64,000 nucleotides of DNA, taken from positions 1 through 64,000 of the forward strand of contig JACJXS010000009.1 in NCBI GenBank assembly GCA_020636545.1, given 5' to 3'. The notes below the pieces were generated by a model. It made no database searches. It was not told the DNA's origin and worked only from the letters and a program-made list of their open reading frames with translations. The stretch is from Chitinophagales bacterium (GTDB lineage: Bacteria > Bacteroidota > Bacteroidia > Chitinophagales > JADIYW01). Positions 17,914 to 27,602 of the stretch are shown piece after piece. Numbering within the stretch: position 1 is the stretch's first letter; each line of letters begins with the position of its first letter. The position numbers and the translations under genes were made by a program.

Positions 17914-19416
17914 ATGGCTCATAAATTTATAATATCAATATTAAAATTAAAACGTATTATTTCAATTTACGTGTTGATATTAATGATGAGTATTTCATCA
18001 ACTGTTTTTGCTCAAAAAATTAGTTTATCATCTGAAGAGAAATTGCCCAGCAAAATATTAGATGTCGATATTTTAGGAAAAAATAATATTGGTACAATCA
18101 TATACTATTATGGAGACAATAACAATCAATTAGCCATTTTAGATGATAAAATGAATACTAAAGCTCGAAAAGACATCAGTGTTCAGAATAAAAGTATTCA
18201 ATCTGTTCAACTTTTAGATGATAAAATTGTCGTATTGTATGTTCAAAATTCTTCAAATTTACAATATCTAAAAGCTAAAGTTTTAAATGAGCATCTGAAT
18301 GAAATAAGTACACTCATTTTGGATTCTTTGTCTGTTCATTTGGATAATAAAAACACATTTTATGCTAAAACTTCTGCCGACAGAACAAAATTATTGACTT
18401 TTACTTTAGTAAGAAACAAAGGGAATTTTCATATTCAATTTGTAACATTCAACCAAGACATTGAATTAAGCTCAAGAAGTATTTTTACAGTAACGGATAA
18501 AGAAAATGTTTCTGTTCGTTCTGTAAAAATCAACAATCATGGGTTTGTCAGTGCGGTATTTGGATATCAAGATAAATGGAGTAATGATGATTACGATTTC
18601 AGTAGCTATCTAGTCAATTATTACAATCCAACTAATAAAACAATTTATGAAGTTGAAATAAAAAACACCAATACAGTATATAAAAAGCTAATCACTGAAA
18701 CTGATTTAGATGATGATAAATTATATATTTTAAGTGGCTTTAGAAATACAACAAACAAAGATAATCTTGGGTTTTATTATCATATTTTAGATTTAAAAAG
18801 CAATCAAGTTTTGGTTCAAAAATATTTCAATCTCACAGAAGATGATGTAAAAGACAGCAAAACTTACGATTTTAAAAACTGGAGAGATAAAATCTATACA
18901 TTAATGCCTAAAAAAATCATTCCTCGAAGTGATGGCGGTTTATTATTTATTGTTGAGGGAGAATTTACCTATCTTAGACAAGAACGTTCCAATAATTATT
19001 CTAATTTCTATAATCCATTTATTAGTAATATTCCACAACTAGTTCGCTCTACTCAATACAATACCATCGGTGATATTATGATTTTTTCAATTAATAGGGA
19101 TGGCAGTTTACTTTGGAAAAAGAATATTTACAAATCTCAACAAAGCGAAGATGACGACGCTATATTTTCTTCTTTTACATTATTTGAGGCTGAAAATGTA
19201 TTAAAATTTATCTATAACGAAGATATCTTTACTACTGGCAATTTTGTAGAGTACAATATAAATCCTTTAGGTAATTCAAAACATGTCAGCATCTTCAATT
19301 CAGAAAAGGAAAAACTCAACCTTATTCCAAAAAAAGCAGTTCAATTAGATGCCAATACTTTAATGATTCCAAGCCAAAACAAACGAAATATCCAATTTTT
19401 ACAAATTGCATATTAG
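17914..19416 (+). CDS. Secreted protein of unknown function, 500 aa
   Basis: Not recognised. An N-terminal signal peptide is likely (hydrophobic IYVLILMMSISSTVFA, then Q, around residues 18-34), so the protein is predicted periplasmic or outer-membrane associated. The rest is beta-rich with short repeated strand patterns (LDDKIVVLYVQNSS, DDDKLYILSGFRN, SDGGLLFIVEGEF), compatible with a beta-propeller-like fold; that is inference. It begins 21 bases after the importer operon in the same direction and may be co-transcribed. No catalytic motif or sorting domain is visible. Confidence 0.8.
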   Translation: MAHKFIISILKLKRIISIYVLILMMSISSTVFAQKISLSSEEKLPSKILDVDILGKNNIGTIIYYYGDNNNQLAILDDKMNTKARKDISVQNKSIQSVQLLDDKIVVLYVQNSSNLQYLKAKVLNEHLNEISTLILDSLSVHLDNKNTFYAKTSADRTKLLTFTLVRNKGNFHIQFVTFNQDIELSSRSIFTVTDKENVSVRSVKINNHGFVSAVFGYQDKWSNDDYDFSSYLVNYYNPTNKTIYEVEIKNTNTVYKKLITETDLDDDKLYILSGFRNTTNKDNLGFYYHILDLKSNQVLVQKYFNLTEDDVKDSKTYDFKNWRDKIYTLMPKKIIPRSDGGLLFIVEGEFTYLRQERSNNYSNFYNPFISNIPQLVRSTQYNTIGDIMIFSINRDGSLLWKKNIYKSQQSEDDDAIFSSFTLFEAENVLKFIYNEDIFTTGNFVEYNINPLGNSKHVSIFNSEKEKLNLIPKKAVQLDANTLMIPSQNKRNIQFLQIAY

Positions 19417-19536
19417 TCAAAAAACCGACCTCAGTCATTAAAAACCTAAATATCTCTTAATATCCTAAAATAAAATTTCTATCTTTATTTTAGCATCTTC
19501 GTATCATAAAATTAAACGAAGTAAAAAAACAATAGT

Positions 19537-20838
19537 ATGAAATTATATTCCACCAAACACGTTTCCCCTGATGTAGATTTGAGAGAAGCCGTTTTGAAAG
19601 GATTACCACCCGATAATGGTTTGTATATGCCTTATGAAATTCCAAAATTAGCAGATAGTTTTTGGAATAATTTAGATAATTACAGCTTTAATGAAATGGC
19701 TTTAGAAGTTGCCAAAAATATGATTGGCAATGCAATTCCTTCCGAAGATTTAAAAAATATCATCGACCAAGCGTATCATTTTGATGCACCATTACATTAT
19801 TGTGGCAATAGTGCTTTCTTAGAATTATTTCAAGGACCAACCTTAGCTTTCAAAGACTTCGGTGCAAGATTTATGGGTCAATTGATGGGCTATTTCTTGA
19901 AAAACAACAATAAGGAAGTGGATATTTTAGTAGCAACATCTGGCGATACTGGCTCTGCGGTTGCTCACGGATTTTTGAATGTAGAAGGTATCAATGTAAC
20001 GATTCTTTATCCAAAAGGAAAAGTAAGCGATATCCAAGAAAAACAATTCACTACTTTAGGTGCAAATATTACTGCAATAGAAATTGATGGGACTTTTGAC
20101 GATTGTCAGTCTATTGTAAAAAATGCTTTTTTAGACCAAGAATTGAATGAAAGAAGAACTTTATCTTCTGCAAATTCTATTAATATTTCAAGATTAATTC
20201 CACAAAGTTTTTATTATTTCTATGCTTACAAACAATTAGCAGATAAAAATAAAGACCTTTATTTTACTGTTCCTTCTGGTAATTTTGGCAATTTAACTGC
20301 TGGTTTATTTGCTAAAAAAATGGGCTTACCAATCACTAAAATGATTGCAGCAACCAACAACAACGATATTTTTACACATTATATTCAAACAGGAGAATTT
20401 AAACCCAAGCCTTCTGTTCAAACAATATCGAATGCTATGGATGTTGGTAATCCAAGTAATTTTTTCCGTGTTTTAGATTTCTTTGGAAATAATTATAATG
20501 CTGTAAAAGAAAATATTGAGGCATTTAGCGTCAATGACGAACAAACCAAACAAGCCATCAAACAAGTGTTTGATGATTACAAATATGTTATTTGCCCGCA
20601 CACTGCTGTTGGTTATTTAGCTATGCAATCTTTTGTAAATCAAAATAAAACTGAAAATACTAATAATATTATCTTATCAACGGCACATCCTGTAAAATTT
20701 GGTGAAGTCGTAGAACCAATATTAGGTTTTACACCAGAAATTCCAGAACGCCTGAAAAAAGCAATCGGCACCAATAAACAATCTATCGAAATGAGTAATG
20801 ATTATACTACATTCAAACAGTGGTTAATGGATAAATAG
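19537..20838 (+). CDS. thrC: Threonine synthase
   Basis: PLP enzyme converting O-phosphohomoserine to threonine, the last step of threonine synthesis. It is 433 aa. The N-terminus MKLYSTKHVSPDVDLREAVL matches the long ThrC class. The PLP lysine lies in GPTLAFKDFGARF (Lys106). A phosphate loop ATSGDTGSAVAHGF and SANSINISRLIPQ follow, as does the C-terminal STAHPVKF block. The upstream 120 bases carry a weak inverted repeat (CTTCGT/ACGAAG, around 19497-19521) and no clear TAnnTTTG box. HMG-CoA reductase follows after 82 bases. Confidence 0.95.
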   Translation: MKLYSTKHVSPDVDLREAVLKGLPPDNGLYMPYEIPKLADSFWNNLDNYSFNEMALEVAKNMIGNAIPSEDLKNIIDQAYHFDAPLHYCGNSAFLELFQGPTLAFKDFGARFMGQLMGYFLKNNNKEVDILVATSGDTGSAVAHGFLNVEGINVTILYPKGKVSDIQEKQFTTLGANITAIEIDGTFDDCQSIVKNAFLDQELNERRTLSSANSINISRLIPQSFYYFYAYKQLADKNKDLYFTVPSGNFGNLTAGLFAKKMGLPITKMIAATNNNDIFTHYIQTGEFKPKPSVQTISNAMDVGNPSNFFRVLDFFGNNYNAVKENIEAFSVNDEQTKQAIKQVFDDYKYVICPHTAVGYLAMQSFVNQNKTENTNNIILSTAHPVKFGEVVEPILGFTPEIPERLKKAIGTNKQSIEMSNDYTTFKQWLMDK

Positions 20839-20920
20839 TAGTTGTAAGTAATAGGTTGTAAGACTAATACCTAATTTACAGAAGTCTTAATACTTGCTAC
20901 TTAATACTAAATACTAAAAA

Positions 20921-22237
20921 ATGAAACAAATAAACGGATACTCTAAATTAACAAAAGACCAAAAAATTGATTGGTTAGTTGATAATTATTTGGAAGGTAA
21001 TCAAGCAACAAAAGAGGAATTAATCTCTTTTTGGCATAGAGACATTAATACACAAAAGAAATTAGATGAATTTTCAGAAAATACAATCACCAATTACTTT
21101 TTTCCTTTTTCGATAGCACCTAATTTTTTAATCAATAACAAATGGTATGCTTTGCCAATGGCTATTGAAGAAAGTTCAGTTGTCGCTGCAATGTCTATGA
21201 GCGGAAAATTTTGGAGTGAAAGAGGTGGCTTTAAAACTGAGATTTTAGGTACAACCAAAATTGGACAAGTGCATTTTACTTTAGACGCAAACCATCAGGA
21301 ACTTAAAAATCTATTTCCAGATATTAAGAAGCAGTTATTAGAAGCTACAAAATATATCACTCATAATATGGAGCAACGTGGTGGTGGTATCCAAGATATT
21401 GAGCTGATGGATATGACCCAGCACGAACCAAATTATTTCCAACTTAAAGCTTCTTTTGATACAAAAGATTCTATGGGAGCCAATTTTATCAATACTTGTT
21501 TAGAAGAGTTTGGGCATCAACTTAAAGCTATTGTCGCAGAAAAAAATTGGGGGAATATAAGTATCATTTTGTGTATTGTTTCTAATTATACGCCCAATTG
21601 TACCGCAAGGGCAACAGTAGAATGTCCAATTGAAAATTTAGGATTTTTTGGTCAAATGTCCCCAGAAATTTTTGCTGAAAAATTCAGACTAGCGGTAAGA
21701 ATTGCAGAAGTTGATCCTCACAGAGCAACAACGCACAATAAAGGCATCTACAATGGTGTTGATGCAATGATTATTGCAACAGGAAATGATTTTAGAGCAG
21801 TAGAAGCTTGTGGGCATACTTATGCTTCAAGAAATGGACAATATAGTTCACTTACGCATTGCTCCATTGATAATGGAATATTCAAATTTTGGATAGATTT
21901 GCCATTGGCTGTTGGTACTGTTGGTGGATTAACACAATTGCATCCTTTAGTAAAAATTGCCATGCAAATTTTAGAATATCCAAATGCAGAAGAATTGATG
22001 CAAATTTGTGCTGTTGCAGGTTTAGCACAAAATTTTGCAGCTTTGCGTGCGATGACAACTGTTGGAATCCAACAGGGACACATGAAAATGCATTTATTTA
22101 ATATCTTAAATCATTATCATGCTACAAAGTCAGAAAAAGATTATGCCCTAAACTATTTTAAAGATAAAATTGTTTCTTTCTCAACAGTGCGAACAATGTT
22201 GGAGCAAATTCGAGGAGAAAAGATAGGAGAATCCTAA
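20921..22237 (+). CDS. Hydroxymethylglutaryl-CoA reductase, class II
   Basis: Interconverts HMG-CoA and mevalonate. The class II (bacterial, degradative-type) form is also used biosynthetically for isoprenoids in several bacteria. It is 438 aa. The catalytic Glu83 lies in ALPMAIEESSVVAAMS, the catalytic Lys/Asp region in HNKGIYNGVDAMIIATGNDF, and the catalytic His in QQGHMKMHL near the C-terminus. Membership in class II rather than class I is shown by the length and the N-terminal GYSKLTKDQKIDWL. No other mevalonate gene is in the window, so direction (synthesis versus breakdown) is inferred only. Confidence 0.93.
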   Translation: MKQINGYSKLTKDQKIDWLVDNYLEGNQATKEELISFWHRDINTQKKLDEFSENTITNYFFPFSIAPNFLINNKWYALPMAIEESSVVAAMSMSGKFWSERGGFKTEILGTTKIGQVHFTLDANHQELKNLFPDIKKQLLEATKYITHNMEQRGGGIQDIELMDMTQHEPNYFQLKASFDTKDSMGANFINTCLEEFGHQLKAIVAEKNWGNISIILCIVSNYTPNCTARATVECPIENLGFFGQMSPEIFAEKFRLAVRIAEVDPHRATTHNKGIYNGVDAMIIATGNDFRAVEACGHTYASRNGQYSSLTHCSIDNGIFKFWIDLPLAVGTVGGLTQLHPLVKIAMQILEYPNAEELMQICAVAGLAQNFAALRAMTTVGIQQGHMKMHLFNILNHYHATKSEKDYALNYFKDKIVSFSTVRTMLEQIRGEKIGES

Positions 22238-22238
22238 C

Positions 22239-22246
22239 TATATTTG
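22239..22246 (+). promoter_or_regulatory. TAnnTTTG -7 box before the zinc peptidase
   Basis: TATATTTG begins 2 bases after the HMG-CoA reductase stop and ends 19 bases before the ATG at 22266. It gives the downstream pair its own possible promoter. Confidence 0.4.
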
Positions 22247-22265
22247 TTTATATAAAAAATAATTT

Positions 22266-23102
22266 ATGGATATTCAAGGCAAAAGACAAAGTGGAAATAT
22301 TGAAGACCGTAGAGGTGGTGGGGGAAGAAAAGTGGCTATTGGTGGCGGAATTGGCACAATAATCATTGCATTAATTATTTTCTTTTTAGGTGGAGACCCA
22401 ACTCAAGTTTTAAATATAGGACAACAAGAAGTTAGCACTGAACAAAGTGCAAATAGTCCACAAGATGCAAAAGCAAAAGAGTTTGTCTCTGTTGTATTGG
22501 CTAGTACAGAAGATGTTTGGAACAAAACATTTGCTGAAATGGGCAGTCAGTATAAAGAACCAACATTAGTACTTTTTACAAATCAAACAGTCTCAGGCTG
22601 TGGTGGTGCAAATAGTGCAACTGGTCCATTCTATTGTCCCTCAGACAAAAAAGTTTATTTAGATTATAGTTTCTTTGCGGAACTCAACCAACGTTTTGGT
22701 GTGGAAGGAAATTTTGCTGATGCTTATGTAATTGCTCATGAAGTTGGACATCATGTGCAAGATATGATGGGTATCACTGCAAAAATCAATGGTATGCAAC
22801 AAAGAGTAGATAAAAGAGAAGCCAACCGATTAAGTGTAATGTTGGAATTACAAGCGGATTTCTTAGCTGGCTATTGGGCACACTATGCACAGAACTTAAA
22901 TTTAACTCAAGAAGATATAAAATCTGCACTAACTGCTGCAAATGCTATTGGTGATGATAGATTACAAAAACAATCACAAGGTTATGTTGTGCCTGATGCA
23001 TTTACACATGGCACTTCTGAACAAAGAATGTATTGGTTTATGAAAGGATTTAAAACTGGCGACCTAAAACAAGCTGATACTTTCAACGACCCTAATTTAT
23101 AA
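22266..23102 (+). CDS. ypfJ: Neutral zinc metallopeptidase, YpfJ-like
   Basis: Membrane-anchored putative zinc protease of 278 aa. The N-terminus MDIQGKRQSGNIEDRRGGGG is followed by one membrane segment (residues 25-42), as in the YpfJ/COG2321 family. The zinc site HEVGH is at residues 158-162, inside YVIAHEVGHHVQDMMG, with the downstream ELQADFLAGYWAH carrying the third ligand region. The catalytic domain is predicted outside the cytoplasm. Substrates are unknown for the family. It is followed by lpdA after 11 bases, probably in the same transcript. Confidence 0.9.
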   Translation: MDIQGKRQSGNIEDRRGGGGRKVAIGGGIGTIIIALIIFFLGGDPTQVLNIGQQEVSTEQSANSPQDAKAKEFVSVVLASTEDVWNKTFAEMGSQYKEPTLVLFTNQTVSGCGGANSATGPFYCPSDKKVYLDYSFFAELNQRFGVEGNFADAYVIAHEVGHHVQDMMGITAKINGMQQRVDKREANRLSVMLELQADFLAGYWAHYAQNLNLTQEDIKSALTAANAIGDDRLQKQSQGYVVPDAFTHGTSEQRMYWFMKGFKTGDLKQADTFNDPNL

Positions 23103-23113
23103 AAAAAAAGAAT

Positions 23114-24520
23114 ATGAACAAACATGATATTGTAATTATTGGAAGTGGTCCTGGCGGTTATGTGGCGGCAATTCGTTGTGCACAATTAGGTTTTAATACC
23201 GCATTAATTGAGAGATATAAAACTCTTGGCGGAACTTGTTTAAATGTAGGATGTATTCCCTCAAAAGCATTATTAGATTCATCAGAGCATTATCACAACG
23301 CTGTTTCAACATTTAAAGAACATGGCATTGAATTAGAGAAAGCTCCTACTGTTAATTTTAAACAAATGATAGACCGCAAAGCAAAAGTGGTAGAAACAAC
23401 GTGTGGTGGTATCGATTTTCTAATGAAAAAAAATAAAGTAACTGTTTATCAAGGCTACGGTTCATTTAAAGATAAAAACACGATTATTGTAAAAAAAGAA
23501 GATAAAACAGAAGAAATCCTAGAAACAAAATATACAATTATTGCGACTGGCTCAAAACCCTCATCACTGCCCTCTTTACCTATTGATAAAAAAAGAATTA
23601 TTACCTCAACAGAAGCTTTAGCATTACCAGAATTACCAAAATCAATGGTAATTATTGGTGGTGGAGTTATTGGTTTAGAATTAGGTTCTGTTTATCAAAG
23701 ATTAGGCACACAAGTTTCTGTTGTTGAGTATATGGATAAAATAATTCCAACAATGGATGATGATTTAGGGAAAGAACTTCAAAGGAATCTGAAAAAATTA
23801 GGTGTTAAATTTTATCTTTCACACAAAGTAACTGGTGCAAAAAACAAAGGAAAATCTGTAACAGTTACCGCATTAGATAAAAAAGAACAAGAAATTACTA
23901 TAGAAGCAGATTATTGCTTAGTAGCTGTAGGTCGTAAACCTTTTACCGAAAATTTAGGTCTAGAAAATATTGGAATTCAACCCAACCAACGTGGACAAAT
24001 TGAAGTGAATGAACATTTGCAAACTTCAATACCTAATATTTATGCCATTGGCGATGTGATTCGTGGTGCGATGTTGGCACACAAGGCAGAAGAGGAAGGC
24101 GTTTTTGTAGCGGAAACCATTGCAGGTCAAAAACCACATATCAATTATAATTTAATTCCAGGTGTTGTATATACATGGCCAGAAGTAGCTGCAGTTGGAC
24201 AAACTGAAGCTCAATTAAAAGCTAATGGCGTAAAATATAAATCCGGAAGTTTTCCAATGCGTGCCTTAGGAAGATCGAGAGCGAGTATGGATATTGATGG
24301 TTTTGTAAAGGTATTAGCTGATGAAAATACAGATGAAATTCTAGGTGTACATATTATCGGAGCAAGAGCGGCTGATATGATTGCAGAAGCAGTCGTTGCA
24401 ATGGAATATCGTGCAAGTGCTGAAGATATTAGCAGAATGAGCCACGCTCACCCAACCTATACAGAAGCAATAAAAGAAGCTTGTTTGGCTGCAACTGAAA
24501 ATAGAGCAATGCATATATAG
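23114..24520 (+). CDS. lpdA: Dihydrolipoyl dehydrogenase
   Basis: Flavoprotein E3 subunit that reoxidises dihydrolipoamide in 2-oxoacid dehydrogenase complexes and glycine cleavage. It is 468 aa. The FAD-binding GSGPGG is at residues 10-15. The redox disulfide is in GGTCLNVGCIPSKALL (Cys42 and Cys47). The NAD-binding GGGVIGLELGSVYQRLG is mid-protein, and the catalytic His-Glu pair lies in SHAHPTYTEAIKEA near the C-terminus. It is not beside E1 or E2 genes here. A strong terminator follows at 24583. Confidence 0.96.
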   Translation: MNKHDIVIIGSGPGGYVAAIRCAQLGFNTALIERYKTLGGTCLNVGCIPSKALLDSSEHYHNAVSTFKEHGIELEKAPTVNFKQMIDRKAKVVETTCGGIDFLMKKNKVTVYQGYGSFKDKNTIIVKKEDKTEEILETKYTIIATGSKPSSLPSLPIDKKRIITSTEALALPELPKSMVIIGGGVIGLELGSVYQRLGTQVSVVEYMDKIIPTMDDDLGKELQRNLKKLGVKFYLSHKVTGAKNKGKSVTVTALDKKEQEITIEADYCLVAVGRKPFTENLGLENIGIQPNQRGQIEVNEHLQTSIPNIYAIGDVIRGAMLAHKAEEEGVFVAETIAGQKPHINYNLIPGVVYTWPEVAAVGQTEAQLKANGVKYKSGSFPMRALGRSRASMDIDGFVKVLADENTDEILGVHIIGARAADMIAEAVVAMEYRASAEDISRMSHAHPTYTEAIKEACLAATENRAMHI

Positions 24521-24582
24521 TAGTTGAAAAGTTTTAAATTACTAAAATTTTTTAAATCCTTTTAATAGACTTAACTTTGTGG

Positions 24583-24620
24583 AATAGGAAGAGATATCTA
24601 ATTCTCTTCCTATTTTTTTA
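24583..24620 (+). terminator. Rho-independent terminator of lpdA
   Basis: A perfect 12-base stem, AATAGGAAGAGA (24583-24594) with TCTCTTCCTATT (24603-24614), has an 8-base loop and is followed by a T run. A TAnnTTTG-like TAACTTTG lies just before it (24572-24579), but it is not clearly a promoter. Confidence 0.9.
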
Positions 24621-24652
24621 TACTTAAAAAATATACAAAATTGAAATATAAT

Positions 24653-26208
24653 ATGTTGATTCTTAGAAATTTATTAAAATTTAGAGTAATTATTACATTC
24701 GTATTACTTGGAGTAAGCTTACAATTATTAGCTCAAAAAGATTATGTAAGAGTTGACGGAACAATTTTTAGAGATGCGGAAGGTCGTATGTTGATGCTAC
24801 GTGGCATGAACTATGTCAATAAGGACAAGGCGAATAAATTTCTGAATTTAACAAAAGATGAAGCATTTGTCAATTTAATAAATGGGGATATAATACTGTA
24901 AGAATGGGCGTAAATTGGTCAGGATTAGAGCCTCATCCTGGACAATATGATACCACTTATTTGAAAGATTTGGATACTCGTTTGGAATATGCAAGACAAC
25001 ATGGAATTTATGTAATCTTAGATATGCATCAGGATTTGTATAGTATTAAATTTGGGAATGGTGCTCCTTTATGGGCAACCTTAGACAACGACCTCCCTAA
25101 TTATACAGGAGGCGTTTGGAGTGATGCTTATTATATTAGTCCAGCTGTTCAAACTTCTTTTGATAATTTTTGGAAGAATACACCTGCAGCAGATGAAATT
25201 GGCGTACAAGATCATTATATCAAGACTTGGGCGATGTTGGCAGAACGCTATAAAGAGGATAAAAATATTATTGGTTTTGATGTGATGAATGAACCTTTTA
25301 TTGGAACTTCTGTAGAACAAGTTTTAGGAGTGATGTTGATGGAGATGACGGACGCTTTGAATAAAATTAATCCAGAAAAGCAATACTCAGTAGAAGAAGT
25401 GGGAGGAATGTGGATAGATGAACAAGGAAAGAATTTTATCTTACAAAATCTAACACATAAAGATGTTTTTGTTAAAGTATTAGAGAAAATGGAACCAATA
25501 TATAGCCATTTTGAAAAAAGTGCTTTGATGCCATTTTATACTAATTTTGCTAAAGCTGTTCGTAAAGTAAATACAGAACATATTTTAATTTAGGAACCAA
25601 GTGTTTCTAGCAATAATGGCATTCCATCTTCTATAAGTACAGTTTCTGAGGCAGGTATGCAACAGGCTTATATGCCACATTTATATGATATTGTATTAGA
25701 TACTGAACTATCAGGTGAAGCAGATGGAAATAGAGTAGAATATATGTTTCATCAATTAGCAACATCAAGAAAAAAACTAAACTTACCTACCATAATTGGA
25801 GAGTGGGGTGCTTTCTATTCAGGAGGAAAGGAGTTAATGGGTGCCGCAAAATTAATGACTGATGGAATAGATTCTTTATTATTTGGAGATTTTTATTGGA
25901 GTTATTATAAAGAAATGGGTAATCAGATTTTATTCCAAAAAGTTTTACTTCGTCCATATATGCAAGTGGCTACTGGACAAATATTGAAACAAACTATTCA
26001 AGGAAATACCTTTAAAATCGATTGGCAGGAAGCTAAAAAATCTAAATCTAAAAATTTAATTTTCTTACCATATACTAAAAACTTAAATATTCAGGGAAAG
26101 GCAAAGTATAATAAAATTGACTTAGAAAATCCTGGAAGTAGTATTATAGAAATAGCTCCTATTAAGAAATCTAAGAAACGTCATCTCACCATTACTTGGG
26201 AAGATTAA
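24653..26208 (+). pseudogene. GH5-family glycosidase (endoglycoceramidase/cellulase-like), broken twice
   Basis: Secreted glycoside hydrolase family 5 protein of about 518 codons. The signal peptide (from the ATG at 24653) ends at LQLLAQ. The GH5 catalytic acid/base is in DVMNEPFIG (Glu codon 25291-25293) and the nucleophile in IIGEWGAFYSGG (Glu codon 25801-25803). Lesion one is a one-base deletion near 24880-24882: one added A in TTAATAAATGGGG restores NKWGYNTVRMGVNW. Lesion two is an in-frame amber TAG at 25591-25593, between HILI and EPSVSS, with the same frame open on both sides. Lesion two is a substitution, not an indel, so real inactivation is plausible. Substrate is uncertain. Confidence 0.8.
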
Positions 26209-26296
26209 CTATTGGTTTGAGATTAAATGCTTATTATAATTTGATTTAATTATATTTAAGAAAAAGATTAGATTCTTTCGTCTTATTTTTACCAAA

Positions 26297-27553
26297 ATGA
26301 GAGCATTTATACCCTATATCTTCTTTGCTGTAATTTTTATTGTTGATATATACCTTTATTTCAATTTAAGTAAAAATATCTTTGCCCAATCAAAACATAA
26401 GAAAAAGATACTTCTCGGCTATTTATTTTTATGTAGCATAACGTACATTACATTAATTATTGCCAATTTTATTGGATACAAAGATTGGGCAGGAAGTTGG
26501 TTTAAAAATTTATTGTTTGGTTTTTCTATTTCCTTTTTTTTAGCACGATTCCTCATTCTCCCAATATTATTGCTTTTAGACTTAATTCGCTTATTTTTTT
26601 GGTTTGCAGATAAAAAGTTTGACAAGGAAATACAACAAAAAAATGGCATAAGCCGATTAACTTTTTTCTATAAATCTGCTTTGGTTTTAGGAGGTTCATT
26701 ATTTGGTGGCTTTATCTATGGTGTTTTAAAAGGAGCTTATAATATTCGCACGAATTATATAAAAATCAAAATAAAAAACTTACCCGATGAATTTAAACAG
26801 TTAAAAATTGTTCAGATTTCTGATTTACATGTAGGTAACTTTCCCAGCACTCATCACATTGAAAATATGATTGAAAAAATCAATGCAGAAAAACCTGATT
26901 TTATATTTATTACTGGCGATTTAGTCAATTTTAAAAGTGATGAATTAATACCATTTTTACCAATTTTAAAAAAACTAAATGCAAATCGACGTATTTATTC
27001 CATATTAGGCAACCATGATTATGGTGAATATTACGATTGGGAAAACACAATTGCTAAAGAAAAGAACCTACAAGATTTGGTAGCTATGCAAGAAAAAGAA
27101 TTAGGCTGGCGATTATTGAGAGATGAACATGAGCTATTGGATTATCGTGGGTATCAAATGGCAATTATTGGTGTGGAATATTGGGGACACTCTATGCGAT
27201 TCGGTAAAAAAGGAAATGTTAAAAAAGCCTATTCTGGAGCAGAAGAAGCAGATTTACATTTATTACTTAGCCATGATCCATCACATTGGGACAAAGAAAT
27301 TATAAGCAATGAAGCTTATAAATCTATAGATGTTACATTTTCAGGACATACACACGGTTTTCAATTTGGTGTTGAAATTCCTAAATTAAATTTTCAATGG
27401 TCTCCATCAAAATTTGTTTATCCGCACTGGGCTGGTTTATATCAAATTAAAGAACAACAATTATATGTAAATAGAGGCATGGGGTATGTTGGCTATCCCG
27501 GAAGACTAGGTATTCCTCCAGAGATTACAGTATTTAACTTTACAACTATATAA
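26297..27553 (+). CDS. Membrane metallophosphoesterase
   Basis: Calcineurin-like phosphoesterase of 418 aa anchored by four or five N-terminal membrane segments (residues about 4-24, 38-60, 70-103, 125-148). The metal-binding motifs are all present: DLHVG (176-180), GDLVN (207-211), GNHD (238-241), a SHDPSHW block and a C-terminal SGHTHGFQFG. This matches the YkuE/YaeI-like group, of which some hydrolyse UDP-diacylglucosamine or other lipid-linked pyrophosphates. The exact substrate is unknown. It stands alone, with 88 bases upstream and 49 bases before the next gene. Confidence 0.88.
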   Translation: MRAFIPYIFFAVIFIVDIYLYFNLSKNIFAQSKHKKKILLGYLFLCSITYITLIIANFIGYKDWAGSWFKNLLFGFSISFFLARFLILPILLLLDLIRLFFWFADKKFDKEIQQKNGISRLTFFYKSALVLGGSLFGGFIYGVLKGAYNIRTNYIKIKIKNLPDEFKQLKIVQISDLHVGNFPSTHHIENMIEKINAEKPDFIFITGDLVNFKSDELIPFLPILKKLNANRRIYSILGNHDYGEYYDWENTIAKEKNLQDLVAMQEKELGWRLLRDEHELLDYRGYQMAIIGVEYWGHSMRFGKKGNVKKAYSGAEEADLHLLLSHDPSHWDKEIISNEAYKSIDVTFSGHTHGFQFGVEIPKLNFQWSPSKFVYPHWAGLYQIKEQQLYVNRGMGYVGYPGRLGIPPEITVFNFTTI

Positions 27554-27602
27554 ATTAATTTCCTTCACATTAATATTTTTAATAGAATTCATAGTTTTAA
27601 CA

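Noticed and set aside
20859..20890. Inverted repeat AAGACT/AGTCTT between thrC and HMG-CoA reductase
   Set aside because: Six-base stem with a long loop and no T run; expected by chance in this AT-rich gap.
21820..22101. Cys-rich frames on both strands inside HMG-CoA reductase
   Set aside because: They are shadows of a well-conserved coding gene.
24572..24579. TAACTTTG as a promoter of the GH5 gene
   Set aside because: It lies immediately before the lpdA terminator hairpin, so a transcript from it would start inside the hairpin; the match is probably chance.
25591..25593. Amber codon as evidence for an alternative genetic code
   Set aside because: No conserved gene elsewhere in the window reads through TAG, and several genes end with TAG, so it is an ordinary stop.
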